Source of the DNA: Loxodes magnus | Lineage: Eukaryota; Ciliophora; Karyorelictea; Loxodida; Loxodidae | Direction of reading: 5' to 3' | Length of the DNA stretch: 64,000 nucleotides | Assembly (NCBI GenBank): GCA_946699065.1 | Contig: CAMPDV010000435.1 | Location: 1-64,000 of the forward strand | Part shown: positions 24,180-36,549 of the stretch, piece by piece | Layout of the letters: each line of letters begins with the position of its first letter | Numbering within the stretch: the stretch's first letter is position 1 | The notes under the pieces: model-generated | Told to the model about the DNA's origin: nothing | Seen by the model: the letters and a program-made list of their open reading frames with translations, nothing else | Database searches by the model: none | Made by a program: the position numbers and the translations under genes

Positions 24180-24690
24180 TACCATCAAAAATTATAATTA
24201 ACCATTATAAATTCAAATATCTATCATTACATACATACTACAATATTAACCTCTTATATCAAGTACCTATCTACAATCCGCACCAATACATTTTGCTAAA
24301 TTTAAAAAACCAGCCAGCTTTACAACTTAATCACATTTTTTATTATATAAATAACAAAAACATCTCTATCCTAAAATCTTTAAAAACTACTACGAGCAAT
24401 GCACTAAAAAAGGGACACAATCTTTAACTAATCTTAATATCAAAAAAAGTAGCTAAGTTAGAACATTTACTAAGACTAAAGCTCTTTGAAAATCTTTAGA
24501 ATGTAGGAAGAAAAGAATGAGAAATAAATAGACGATAATACGAAGCTCGGAACTGCTAAAAGAGAAAAATTTATAAATTTAAATTATTTTTAGAAAATAA
24601 GAACTACAACCAAAGACTCATTCCAACAGAAATGAAAACAAATGAAATTATTTTGCATTTCTCAGAGATCTTAAGTAAGAATATGGTAAA
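24180..24690. other. Upstream region of RING-Kelch copy 1
   Basis: C-rich, G-poor plus-strand DNA to about 24.4 kb, nearly identical to the same region of copy 2, followed by a transition into the tandem array. It should hold the RING-Kelch promoter, but I recognise no specific element. Confidence 0.4.
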
Positions 24691-24699
24691 AGGAATGAG

Positions 24700-26600
24700 C
24701 GTGTGAAAATCCTTTGATAGGGCAGAATGGAGTTTTTATTAAAAGTTCTACTTACAATCTTCTAGGAACTTATTCTTTATCATAATGAGACTCCTTTTGA
24801 GAACTAGACAAAAGCTCTCAAGCAGAAATTTCTTTAACTAAATGTTCAACCTTAAAATCTTACGCTTTTAAAATTTATTACTAATAACTTAAGAACTGGA
24901 TATAAATATGAAACAGAATGGAGTATTTAGTCAAAGTTCTTCTTTCAATTTTTAAGTTTTCAACTATATCCCGACAAAAATATTTAGAACTAAACACTAG
25001 CTCTCAAGTGAAACGGACTCTATAAAATAAGTTGTATTTTCATCGTTTAAATACTTACTCTTATTCGTAACTCAGACGTATTTTGAGAAAAAGAACAGAG
25101 CAATCTAGAAAATGGATTCCAAACTTAAACTCTTCATAACATATTAAAGTTCTTAAGCTTATCGTCTATCTTGACATTTTTTGAAAACTTGATCAGAGCT
25201 CGCAAGGATAACGGATTCAAAACTTAAAGTTCATCTTACAGTGTTTTAGATTTCAGCACTTTCGATAATCAGATTATGCTTTAGAAAATAGTCGAGCTCT
25301 AAAGGATACGGATTCCATACTTGAAGTTCTTCTTAAAGTCTTACAGTTCATAAAAATTAACTCTACAGAGATTTTTTTCGAGATTTTGATTAGAGCTCTC
25401 ATGGATAACGGATTCCGAACTTAAAGTTCTTCTTACAGTTATTTTGTATTTTCCGCGATTTCGATATTCAGATATAACTATAGAAAGAAATCCGAGCACG
25501 AAAGATAACGGAATGCAAACTTTAAGTTCTTCTTACAGTCTTTTTTTCTTACGATTTATAACTTACCTGTCTCTTTTTTGAAAACTTGATTAGAGCTATA
25601 AAGGATTAACGGATTCCAATTTAAAGTTTTCTTTGGTCTTTTAGTATTTCAGCTCCTTCGTTTCTTAGTTCAAAATTGGAAAAACTGGATCAGGACACTC
25701 ATGTATAACGGATTCCAAACTTAAAGTTCATATTATAAACTTTTAGTATTTTCACTTTCGATATTGAGATTAAGGATTAGAAAGAGATCCGAGCTCGCAA
25801 TTTTAACGGATTGCAAACTTAAAGTTCTTCTTACAGTTTTTTAATATTTCAGCAATATGTTTGTCAGATTTTTTAGAACTAGTGCCGAACGCACGAATAT
25901 CTGTGTCTTAACTCAAAGATTTATTTCAGTACTTTAACTTAATTAGCTTTTTCGATACTTTTAATTTTTTGCAACTAGTTCAGATCTCTAAAATATATCG
26001 GATTCTTCGCTTAAAGTCCGTTTTTTAGTTTTTAATTTCTTAAGTTTTACCTCTATCATACTCTTTTTATAATTAGATCAGAGCTATTAAGTATTTCTGT
26101 TTCTATTCACAAAAATCTTGATTCAGTTTTTTAAGATTTTCAGCTTTAACGTAACTCTGAATTGCTTTATAAACTATTTCAGAGCTCAAAAAATATCGGA
26201 ATCTTCTCTCAGATTTTCTATTTCCGTAGTTTAACTTCATCATCTTTTCAATATTCAGACAAATTTTAAGAACTAGATAAGAGCTCTAATGTATGTCTGA
26301 GTCTTTACTTAAAGTCTGCAGTTTTAATAGTTGGCTTGCAATATGTTAATCAGACTTATTTTGAGAACTAGATTAGAGTTCTTAAGACGAACGGAGTCTT
26401 AACTATAAGTTCTTATTTCAGTCTTTTTACTTCTTCAGCTTTTTGATACTTAGACTTCATTTGAGAACTAGATCAGAGATCTCAAGTATTTCGTAGTCAT
26501 AACTCAACTTCTATTTCAGATTTTTCAGCTTTATTAATACTTAGACTTTTTTTGAGAGCTAGTTCATAGATCTCACGCTGAACGGAATTTTGCTCTAAAG
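24700..26600. repeat. Tandem array of about 99-bp units, copy 1
   Basis: Degenerate units repeat roughly every 98-102 bases. Recurring words on the plus strand are CTTAAAGTTCTTCTTACAGT, CAGCTTTTCGATACTCAGA, GAACT(A/T)GATCAGAGCTCT and GATAACGGATTCC, in that order. I estimate about 19 units. Units near 26.6 kb are more diverged than central ones, as expected for unequal exchange. On the minus strand the units read as Lys/Glu-rich peptide such as EYRKAEELKDCKKNF. The unit is not a multiple of three, so the frame rotates from unit to unit; coding use is doubtful except where it adjoins the TRIM-like coil. Confidence 0.85.
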
Positions 26601-27740
26601 TTCTAGTTTCTGCTCTTTTCTAAAGTATTTCTACTAGAAGTTATTTTGTTTCAAGATAGTATTTTACTGCTAGAGCATTCTCTCTCGTTATATCTCTTGA
26701 TCCTCTATTTCTTGCTAGTTATGAGATATTTGTTCTCTTAAGCCATTCAACACCAAATCCTACTCTTTAATAACTTAAAGTAACTTTTAGATTTATTCTT
26801 TACTTTCCTTATTAACACTCTCATAATATTAAGCCTACAACTAACTCTCCTTTCATAAAAGTTATATAGTTCTTTAAAAGGATTATATCTATACTCTCTA
26901 TCTAGCATGCAATTCCTATTCTAAACCAAACTAACTCCCTTTCATCATCTTTTAAAAAACTTAAGCTTCCATATTCTAAGGTATAAGAATAGCTTAATAT
27001 TAAGAATATTTTTATTCTTCATTTATTTGATTTTCTTAAAGCTATACTTCCAATCTCTCTAATTAATTCTTCTTTATCTCACATTACTATATAGTGGTCT
27101 ATTACATTTATCCGATACTCTCTACTTACTTACTCATCTCAAAAATATTATTTTAACTTATTTCCTACCTACTCTATTCGCCTTTCTCCTATACTCTTAT
27201 CACCAACTCCTCACATGCTTACTCTAAACTTCTCTTGATATTATCATAGATCTATACTATATATTTTATATTTATCATATAATCTTAAGCCAACTACATT
27301 TATCATTAGCCTAAGACAGAAGAATATTGATTCAACCTCTCTTTCATAGCACTCAAAGTCATTTACATTCGAACTTACATAATAGGAACGATTTCCTCTT
27401 ATCTACCACATTGATGCTTCTTATGAGAATTCCATTGGCATTTTTCACATATTAATATACTGTCACTCAGACAATAAAAAGCTAGAATCTCATTATGCTC
27501 TTAACATATATTCAGTAAGTTTTATTTTGACTCCTCTTAAAGATGTGAAACCTCCATTTCTAATTTTTCAATTGGTCTATAAGTGATGATGTTGTGCTTT
27601 TTACAATTAAACATCTATTAGATTTTGTAGAAGCTTTTCAAACATCTCTCACAAAGAATACATCCACAATCCAACTTTCTAGGCTTTCTAAACTCTTAGT
27701 TGAAGTCTTTTTCGCAAGCTTCGCATTTAGATGGTAGCAT
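26600..27740 (-). CDS. TRIM-like protein: RING, B-box, long coiled coil
   Basis: ATG at 27740. A RING occupies residues 6-49 (C6, C9, C25, C27, C30, C33, C46, H49; a variant with Cys at the usual His position). A B-box follows at 79-109 with textbook spacing: C79-x2-H82-x7-C90-x7-C98-x2-C101-x4-H106-x2-H109 (ICEKCQWNSHKKHQC). A long Gln/Glu/Lys-rich coiled coil runs from about residue 120. In-frame TGA occurs at 27303-27305 (read as Trp) and at 26853-26855, which would give 295 residues if a stop; coil-like sequence continues past it to the edge of the tandem array near 26.6 kb. RING/B-box/coil proteins are typically ubiquitin ligases. The 3' end is uncertain. Confidence 0.82.
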
Positions 27741-27759
27741 TTTATTTTTGAATAGACTA

Positions 27760-28400
27760 AAAAGAAAGTAATTTTTGGTTTTAAGAGATTTAGATATGAA
27801 ACTAAATAATAATCCTTTTAATTACTTATAACTTAATAAATAGAAGAATAATTACTATTAAAATTAAAATATAAAATGGAAGAATTTTCCCTCTAAAATT
27901 TTAGATAATTTATAAATAATAAATATTAAGCCACAACTAAATATTTAATATAATCTTACAAACATGTAACATACTAATATATTAGTCAATTTTACATCAC
28001 TACATTACTATATTTTATTTCAATAACTCACTATCATTTATGCTAAATCAACCTAATAACCAAATATATTATCTAAAACATATACAAATATTTCAGCCAA
28101 TTACTATTTAAATCCTATTTTTAATACCCTATACATCTCAACCTAATATACAAAATCTACAATATTATATAACCACCAACTCATCAAAAACTACTTCCTA
28201 CATATTTACAGTCATCTCTGAAAACGCAAATTAAACAAATTAATTATGCAAATAAACCTACAACTTTATATCACCAAACTAGTAAACATAAAAATAAATT
28301 AGAATAGTTGCAAAATACCTAAATTACCTAGTACATAACTAAATTAATACGCTTGACACAATATCAAAGAAAGATATCATCATTACAGAATCTTAAATTA
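27760..28400. other. A+T-rich spacer with C-rich, G-poor segment
   Basis: Promoter side of the TRIM-like gene. From about 27.93 to 28.33 kb the plus strand is C-rich with almost no G. No gene was seen. Confidence 0.45.
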
Positions 28401-28429
28401 ACCTATAATTACATCCAAGACTTCTCGTT

Positions 28430-30944
28430 TATCACCTAAAAGTAACTGAGAAACCTGATAGTTAATCATAACTAAGTTTAGCAAGTTTTCTGAAATGCTG
28501 ATCTCTTAAAGTTGCTAGAAATTGATATTTCCTGAAATTAGTATAAACCTTGACTTTCCTTTAAAAAATAGACTTGCAATAGAACCTCTTTAATCGTAAA
28601 TATTACCCATACTTAGAGTAGATACTAAAGCTCTAAGAATAGGTTAAGAGTTACTGATATTAGAAAAGTATGAGTAACAGAATAAAAAGCAAAAATATAA
28701 AGCAGCTAGCTAAAGGAATAAGGAAGAGAGATTATTATAAAATAGCATGGAAAAATAGAAACCTTAGATTGTTTTTATGTTGATGAAAAATACCAAAAAT
28801 TACAGTTAAGCTAGCAGGTTAGATAGATTGCTGGTCTTCTAGGTGGGGAAAGTGAAATAACAAGTTATTAAGAAAGCTCGTATGAAGAAATTAAAATACC
28901 TTTAAAAATGATTATAGGTATTTTAAAAAAATGCTATTACCTCTAAAAGTAGAATATCAAGGTAAATTCTGGAGAAGTGCAAAATTCTTCTTAATTTCCT
29001 AAATATTAGCTAAGATACATTTCATCCATAAAAATCTGCATCTCACCTTATATTTATAAAGAATAAAAAAAATTATAATCTTTATAGCTACATGTATGAA
29101 AAAGATTTATCATTATCATAGCTGAGAAACAGAAATAAACAAACTTAAGAATAGCACGAAATAGCAGCTCTAAAGTAAGAAGAAGAGCTCAATGGAAAAA
29201 AGGTAATCCATTCGACATTTCTGAAAATACTTCAAAGAATTAAAGTTATTCAGATTAGTCTAAATCTTAATTTCAGGGATTAATTTAAAGTACTAGTAAT
29301 CAATAAAGTAGAAGCAGCTTTATTAATCAAGGAGTCTAAACTTAAGAATTTTTTAATGGTTATTTAAGATGAAAAATAGTCATCAAGAAGTAGAATTCTA
29401 AACAGATGTTTAACTGAAGATATTTAAAAAAATTAAAAAAAATCTGCTGCCTTTTTTATCTTCAGTCGGATATTTAAATCAAGGAAAGATATATTTCTGA
29501 TAAACTTTCGAGCAGAGAAATTTAAATGTGCTCAACAGCTTTTTCAATCATGAAAACTAAATTATGATACAGTAAATGAGTAAAAATAACTGAAAGTTAG
29601 TAAGGTAAAACAACTAAAAATAAGGGGAATAAATGTTGCTATCCTTGGAGAAATAACTAACTGAAGTCTTTAAAGTTTGTCTGAAATTAACGAGTCATTA
29701 AATTAATTAACTTTATAAGAGTAATATGGAGAGGTGACCAAAATGCTGTAAGTAAGTAGAAGCATCTTGAGGATAAATTTTTATCTCCCTTCAATTTTCC
29801 CTGTTTTCTATCTTCAGATCTGCTCAAAGACACTAGATAAAGTAAAATAATAAATTTAGTAAAATGCAAGAATGATCAAGATATGAGCGACAGGTGGAAC
29901 AGTAATCTAAGTAAAAGCGAAAAGTAATAAAATTAAATTAGTTTAAAGGATAAAAAAAACCAGGCTACTCAAAAAATTTCTAATTAAAAAAACTTACAAA
30001 TCCAATCTAATTTAGAAAGCTATTTAAGCTCTAATTTGCAATGATAATAAGTAAGTAGAAAAGCCTCAAGTTTTAAAAAATCTACTATAATACTAGAATA
30101 AAAAGGAATCAAGCGACGCCAAATGATTATAAGAATTTAAAGAATAAATCCGTTCCTCCTACTAACTTGAGCTAAGCATCTTAGAAATCAGGGTTAGATA
30201 GAAAGAAGAAAAGTGTCTTAGATTAAAAGAATGATAAAAAAAGAGGTTAATAGTAGAACTTAGCTCAAGAATATAAAATTAAACAAGAAAAGCCTAAGTG
30301 CAAAGTTCCTAGTTTACCTATATCAGATAAAACTCCAAAAAACTAAAGCTATAAAGGATCAACAAATCATTTTAAAAGAAACTTCACTAGAAAAATATCT
30401 AAAGCATATTGACTAAACGACGAAACTAAGTACTTAAACAGAAAGTACTAGAAAAGATTAAATTATTGAAGAAAAAATTAAAAAGCAGTTTTTTAAATAA
30501 AGGAAAGTGAGATAATCTGCCAAGGAAAAAGGAAATAAAAGGGAAAAGAGTTGTCAAGGCCAAAGAGTAACATGTAAAAGAGTTTATATTAATCTGATTA
30601 TTAATTCTAAAATTAGTGTGTAAAGATATTTTAGAACTTTTTAAGATAGAAACAAAGTGACAATTACCATAATCATTTTTGAAAATCCGAAAAAAGAGAT
30701 TAAACTAGTTCACTCAACAAAAAAAGAACCAAAGAAGATTTTAAACTCAGAGATGCTTTTGAATAAATATGTTAACAGTTAGAATGAAAGGTGAAGTGGT
30801 TTCAATAAGCACGATAATCTAATAGACTTACTCATCAAATTTATAGAACATAATAAAACCTAATTCATGGATCAAAACGTGCTTAGACTATAAAGATAAT
30901 TTTCTCATTCTTAAAAGCTTAGGAATAAGTTAACCTAAATCTGA
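28430..30944 (+). pseudogene. Long basic Ser/Gln-rich protein gene, frame-broken
   Basis: The plus strand reads as protein throughout but in changing frames: IGQELLILEKYEQQNKK near 28.65 kb, GNPFDISENTSKNQSYSDQS near 29.2 kb, ESYLSSNLQ and SRKASSFKKSTIILEQKG near 30.05 kb, NKSVPPTNLSQASQKSGLDR near 30.17 kb, and IILKETSLEKYLKHID and LKLVCKDILELFKIETK near 30.35-30.65 kb. The last part is paralogous to 15.48-16.07 kb. The frame ends at TGA near 30944. Low-complexity Ser/Gln/Lys composition suggests a largely disordered protein. No domain was recognised. It converges on the next minus-strand gene. Confidence 0.45.
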
Positions 30945-31020
30945 ATAGCCATTTTTTTGACATCAATACATCAGAAATATTTCACTTCAATTACTTCTTC
31001 AATCGGATTATTAACTCCTG

Positions 31021-31855
31021 TCATTAATCTCTCATTTTTTATATGCAAAGCAAAATTCTTCCCTCTTTTATATTGGGTAAAGAAATAATAAAATCGTTGA
31101 TCTCTTTAGCAGCAATTCTGTTAGGACCGAATTTTAAGTAATAGTAAGAAAAAACTTTATTTTTTAGCCCGAGATAACAAAGTTTTGGATGAAACTCTAA
31201 ATATTAAGTATTTAACTATGAAATTAAGCTTAGCAGGATTATAAAAACTTATGTTTATAAAATATATAGACTGATTAATAAAAACGCCAGCTTAATTTGC
31301 TTCTGTTTAGTGAAAATCCCTGTACATTTGAACAAATAATAAATTCCTGATAAAATTAAAAGCTATAAACCTTTTATTCTATGATAATTATAAGCAAATA
31401 ATAGAAGCAGGATATAACTTGATTGCAATAGGCATAGCTAGCATTTCTTAGTGTATCGAATTAGAAAATTCTTCAATTTAAGAGCTTTAACCAAATAATC
31501 ACACCTAGAAATATGAGAAAATGGCCCAATAAATTGCGCATTTTGTTAAGGTTTAGCATCATTTAATCTTCCATGAGAAGAATTTAATCCCGTACTTCTG
31601 AATCTACTTACTTTGATAGTATATAGAATAAACTCAGTTTCGTTCTATTATATCTTTAAAGTTTGACAAACTCTAAATAAAATAGACATACTTCTTATTT
31701 GTAGGTCCAATAGTTCTTTCTAAAATCTTTATTTTAACTGTAGGTTTTAGGTAACTTACCATCTTCTATTTTTTTAATTTACTTGGCAATTTAGAATCTA
31801 CCTTTTCTTTAGTTCCTATCTTGATATAGAAGATCTTATTTAAAAAGAAATGCAT
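31021..31855 (-). CDS. Unidentified gene C, one frameshift
   Basis: ATG at 31855 (MHFFLNKIFYIKIGTKEKVD) reads through SYLKPTVKIKILERTIGPTN and FIQSLSNFKDIIERN, shifts one base near 31.65 kb, then continues TEFILYTIKVSRFRSTGLNS, LNDAKPQQNAQFIGPFSHIS, LEFHPKLCYLGLKNKVFSYY and FGPNRIAAKEINDFIISLPN to TGA at 31021-31023. The density of charged and glycine codons marks this frame over the opposite strand. No known family was recognised. The shift may be a sequencing error or a real lesion. It ends about 75 bases from the convergent plus-strand tract. Confidence 0.55.
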
Positions 31856-31899
31856 TTTAATATTTTTGGAGTTAATATGCAAATAAAGCAATGGCTAAT

Positions 31900-32480
31900 A
31901 AAGAGCAAAAATCTTAAAGCTAAAAAACAGTATTTTAAGGGATATTTTTGATGATATGGTTTTACTTTTGGTTAGCAATTTGAGTGGCTATATTGGTAGT
32001 AATACTGGAAGTAATTTTAATTTCGTTAGAATTCTTCAGTTGATTACTCAGTATTAGTGTAGGTTTGATATAGTTAAAAGGAGGTATTAGTTTGGTTTAA
32101 GTGTAGATAGTTTAGTTTGATTTTAGATAGTATTGAATTATTGGAATAGGAAATAATGAAAATTGGTTATTATTGGTATTTCACTTATAATAATTATAAT
32201 AGCTTTATAAGATTAACTAAAATATGCTTTAGACCTATCATTCTATATGGTATTAAATGTTGTAACTAATATCTATTCAATACCCCATTAGTAACCTTCT
32301 ACTCTTTATTCTCCTAATACATTTTTCTACTTTTAAGCATACATTTATTGTAGCCTTTAAAATATCATCCAATCCTTGCAGTATTAATAATTAAGAGCTT
32401 TTAACTCAAGACATATTTATCTTATCTCTATAGACATTCCTTATCTATTAGCATTACAGAACTCTCCTAAAAGAGTTGCA
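31900..32480. other. Strand-asymmetric spacer: G-rich then C-rich
   Basis: The plus strand is G-rich and C-poor from about 31.95 to 32.16 kb, then C-rich and G-poor from about 32.22 to 32.47 kb. No gene is apparent. Confidence 0.5.
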
Positions 32481-32489
32481 ATATTTCTT

Positions 32490-33000
32490 ATATAATACTA
32501 AGTTTCTTCAAGGTATTGAAGTTCTCTCACTTTGAAACAAAAAGTTAGCTTTTAATCCTCAATTGAGCTTGTTTTCAGACTCGTTAATTAAGCTAGATAT
32601 GAGATAAAATTGCTGATCTCTTTTATATAATCTGATTTGAGAATTTTTTTCCAGATATTCATTCTTATTTCTTTCTATTGAGGACATTTCCTTCATAAAT
32701 GTCAAGTGCTGTTGCAAATGTAGAGTCTTTTTCTTGCTCTAAGAAATGCCCTTCCCCGTTTCTCTATTTCGATTGGAGTTCCTTATGAAGGCTTCTACAG
32801 ATTTTCTTCTATTAATTTAAGTCTAGAATCTAATTTTGCTCAGTTTTTCTTGTCTTACTCTTGCATTATTCAAATATTATTCTCTAAACTTTCATTTGCT
32901 CATAAACTCCGACTTTAGCTCTTCGGTCTACTATATGGACTTCATCATCATCTTATCAAATCCTGACTTAATACAATCATCTCTTTCTCCTGGGAGTTTA
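32490..33000 (-). pseudogene. Coiled-coil protein fragment
   Basis: The minus strand reads FLEQEKDSTFATALDIYEGN, SLHKELQSKQRNGEGHF and, in another frame, MKEMSSIERNKNEYLEKNSQ. All are charged, helical-looking sequence. It lies just downstream of gene X copy 2, the position the kinesin remnant occupies beside copy 1, but it is not obviously homologous to that remnant. Family unknown and frame choice uncertain. Confidence 0.35.
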
Positions 33001-33051
33001 ATTCCTATTCGAGTTTTTTTATGTTTTTAATAAGTTGATAAATCAGTTGTT

Positions 33052-33960
33052 TCAGACTTATTTTAAGATCATAGAGAACTGTTGAAAAATCTAATTTTAA
33101 ACAAAAGGACAAATCTATAACGCTTTTACTCAAAAATTTATGAATTCAAAAGGATTATCTCCAGTGATCACTCCTCTTCTTACAAAAATATCAATATCAG
33201 GAATACATTTTACTACATCAAAGCCTTTTCGTAATGCCAAAGGTCTCAATATTTTTCCTGATACACTGCCATTAGGAGATCTTTACTCTCTAGTAGGGCT
33301 CTTAAGAACTTTTAATTTAATTCAAGGATTATTCATAATATTTAGCTGGTTCAATTAACCTTCATGTGCTACTAAGTAATATATTACACTACTTTTAGAC
33401 AACTTAAAATTTTAATTATGTAAATTCTACTCTCTTGCATCTTTTTCTAAGTTAAAATCGAATATCACAGAAGTAAATATTAATTTGAATGCTACCTAGA
33501 AGACTAAATTTAAAAGGGAAGTTTTATCTGCTAAGTATAAGGAAGCTAGGATTTAATAATCTGATGAGAACGTTTCTAAAGATAAATAAATAAACGTGAT
33601 TCTACCTTTATTAGGATCACCACAATTAATAAAAAAATCAGATTTTGTTGTTAAAATAGTTTAGAAATTCTTCTGACTTCGTCTGATCTCTTTGGTCACT
33701 TTTTTCTTAGTTTTTTAAATAAAAATTGATTTACTTTACTCTCAAAATTATTGTATTTCTTTCCGAAGGCTAAAGTTAAAAGGGAATAGAATAAAATCCA
33801 ATTCTTGTGCCAAATTTCACAATCGAATTTAATTTTTCTACTTAAAGATATAATTTGTCTCAGTCATGTCTTCAGGTTTTTCCAATTCCTAACCAGATAA
33901 ACGACATAGAGGCAGGATTACTCTGAGACTTGGACTTCAGTACCCTAGTTAGATTCTGGT
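33052..33960 (-). CDS. Unidentified gene X, copy 2
   Basis: The minus strand reads a coherent frame: FNFSLRKEIQQFWEQSKSIF, GDPNKGRITFIYLSLETFSS, LASLYLADKTSLLNLVFQVA, DFNLEKDAREQNLHNQNFKL, SVIYYLVAHEGQLNQLNIMN, PNGSVSGKILRPLALRKGFD and PDIDIFVRRGVITGDNPFEF, ending KQV at TGA 33052-33054. Compared with copy 1, substitutions include synonymous ones and the frame is kept through most of the protein. In-frame TGA is Trp in NNPW and FWEQ. The N-terminus is not clear. I do not recognise the family. Confidence 0.6.
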
Positions 33961-34538
33961 ACCGATCGAGAGAACCCTCAATGGCCTGATTTGATATATG
34001 TGTATAGGAAAGTTTAGTAGTTGGTATTAAAGTATGTATTTTAGAGTGTATGATAGTAATAATGACTTGTATTTAGATATAGGTTAATGATAATTTGATT
34101 ATAGTTTTGATTAGATAAATAGTAATCTGTACTTGTATAATTTAAATATAAGGATATATTAAAGATAGTTTTTTGACATTGTTGAATATGTTTTGGTATG
34201 TTATAAGCTGTATGTTAGTATCTGAATAATGATAATATTTGAATAATAGATTTTTAAAGATGTTTAGATAAAATTTGATTCTTTATTTATTTCAGCTTTA
34301 AAAAGAGCTAGTAAGGAAAATAATCTTTATTGTCAACTATATAGCTATAACTACATTACCATATCAACATCATATATACACTTAAACATACAAAAAAACT
34401 TATAAAAATACAACATTAATAAGTATAGATTAACCATATTAATAAGTAGTAACATATTTACTATAGATATTTAAACTACTTACATATAAAACTATATTTA
34501 TTATCAATAATATTAATCATATCAATATTATTATTATC

Positions 34539-35984
34539 TCAGTTATCCCCTTTAACACTTCTATAACTCAACTTTTCTAAATCAATCCTCATTATTGAAA
34601 ATCTTTCCTATTCTATAGCAAAAATATATCCATAGATACCTCTTATTTTCATCTCCGTTAAAGCAAAGACATCTTTAAAAATTTAACTTTATTGCCATTA
34701 TTATTTGTTTCTTTTATATATTCTTCTTGAATATTCGTTCGTAAATGGATTTTTTCAACCTCCGATTACGACAAAAGGTTCTAAAGAAACTATAGGAAAA
34801 GCAACAGCTTCAGGAAGATTCAAATTTTACTTACTCCATCTATCATTCTATATGTTATACTTTCATATATCTTTTAAAGTTTATCCTTTCTAATTTAAAC
34901 CTCCAATTGAATAAATATTTTATTCATCTTTATCTACTACTAAAGTTTAGCCTAATATTTAAAATGGAAATTAAGAGCATTTTTATCATTTACTTTAGTT
35001 TCCTATCTTTAACTTTTCTACTAATTATAACTTTTGATAATTATTAATAATTCCTCCAACCACATAAAGATAATTTTAAGCTACTGCTAATCCAAATTAA
35101 TATCTTCCCTCATTTAGATCACTAAGTTTTGTATTATTACCTTCGAAATCGAACTATCAAGTTTCTTTTATTCCTTTCTTTTAATTTTAGTTATATCCTC
35201 CAATTAAATATAACTTATTTTAATATTCTATACTTTAACTAGATTTTGGAATTATAATTTAAACTTAGACTTATCGTAATTACTCAGTTTAAATGTTAAA
35301 TAAACTTAATTTTTAAATATAGTAATTAAAAAAGTGAATATAGTTAGATTGAATAAACTGTTGCTACTAGGTTAGTTTATGTTAATTAGTCTGTTTAGTG
35401 TTTAACTGTTGTTACTTAGTATTGTATTATAGTTAGTTTCTTATTTGTGTGATATAATTTGAAGTTAATTTAGGGTTTAGTACTAAAGGTGGTTATATAG
35501 TGGAATATAGTTAGACTGTTATAGTTTGGATTTGAGTTGGTTTTAGAAATGAGTAAATAGGGAATTAGGATGATTGTATAATATTTTAGTGTTATTAGTT
35601 GTAGTTAATGGTAGTGTATTGGATGATATTAGTATATGGTATAATGAGAGTATTAGTAATGTTAGATAATTTGGTTGTAATGGTTTTAGATTTTTGCATA
35701 ATTTACTTCCTTATCTCTTTTAATTTCTATCTAGCATCTTAAATCTTTTATATGTATTATTAGTTTTAAAATATCATTCTTATTAAATCACTTTCTTAAG
35801 GTAAGTCTTCAAATCTAAAATGGAATCCTTTTTAACAAATAGGACATTACATTATGCCTTATAATCAGAACTGAGTATTCAAACACAAACCACAGTAAAT
35901 ATGTCCACAAGGTAAGACAGTTGGAAGAGCATTAGTTAAGTTGTAATCTTCTTAGCAGATTAAGCATTTTGGTAACGCTTACAT
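34539..35984 (-). CDS. RING finger-Kelch repeat protein, copy 2
   Basis: ATG at 35984 to TGA at 34539-34541, 481 residues, the same length as copy 1. The RING ligands, linker and Kelch GG/Trp positions are preserved, including the TGA-coded Trp residues. The few differences cluster in the last blade and tail: CSTEEYS in copy 1 is PFTNEYS here, GVYGYVF is GIYGYIF, and ACA to ACG is silent. Both copies look functional. The preserved length and near-identity over coding and noncoding DNA point to recent duplication or gene conversion. Confidence 0.87.
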
Positions 35985-36549
35985 TTTTATTATTATTTAG
36001 ATTAAAAAAGCTTATAAAGGTAATTTATAACAGTTACCATCAAAAATTATAATTAACCATTATAAATTCAAATATCTATCATTACATACATACTACAATA
36101 TTAACCTCTTATATCAAGTACCTATCTACAATCCGCACCAATACATTTTGCTAAATTTAAAAAACCAACCAGCTTTACAACTTAATCACATTTTTTATTC
36201 TATAAATAACAAAAACATCTCTATCCTAAAATCTTTAAAAACTACTACGAGCAATGCACTAAAAAAGGGACACAATCTTTAACTAATCTTAATATCAAAA
36301 AAAGTAGCTAAGTTAGAACATTTACTAAGACTAAAGCTCTTTTAAAATCTTTAGAATGTAGGAAGAAAAGAATGAGAAATAAATAGACGAGAATGAGAAG
36401 CTCGGAACTGCTAAAAGAGAAAAATTTAACGATTTAAATTTTTTGAAGAAAAGAACTACAACCAAAGACTCATTCCAGCAGAAATGTAAACAAATGAAAT
36501 TATTTTGCATTTCTCAGAAATCTTAAGTAAGAATATGGTAAAAGGAGTG

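Larger units (their letters stand above)
21106..26600. repeat. Direct segmental duplication, copy 1
   Basis: This block recurs in the same orientation at 33050-39115 with the same order: unidentified gene, strand-asymmetric spacer, RING-Kelch gene, tandem array. The middle (about 22.12-24.42 kb) is almost identical to 33.98-36.28 kb, including noncoding DNA, whereas the flanking gene and array differ more. Copy 1 has about 93 extra bases at about 22.03-22.12 kb and a shorter array. Confidence 0.9.

Noticed and set aside
30950-31560. Plus-strand reading through 31-31.6 kb as an extension of the preceding long gene
   Set aside because: The minus-strand frame has more acidic and glycine codons, one start and one TGA stop, so gene C was preferred.
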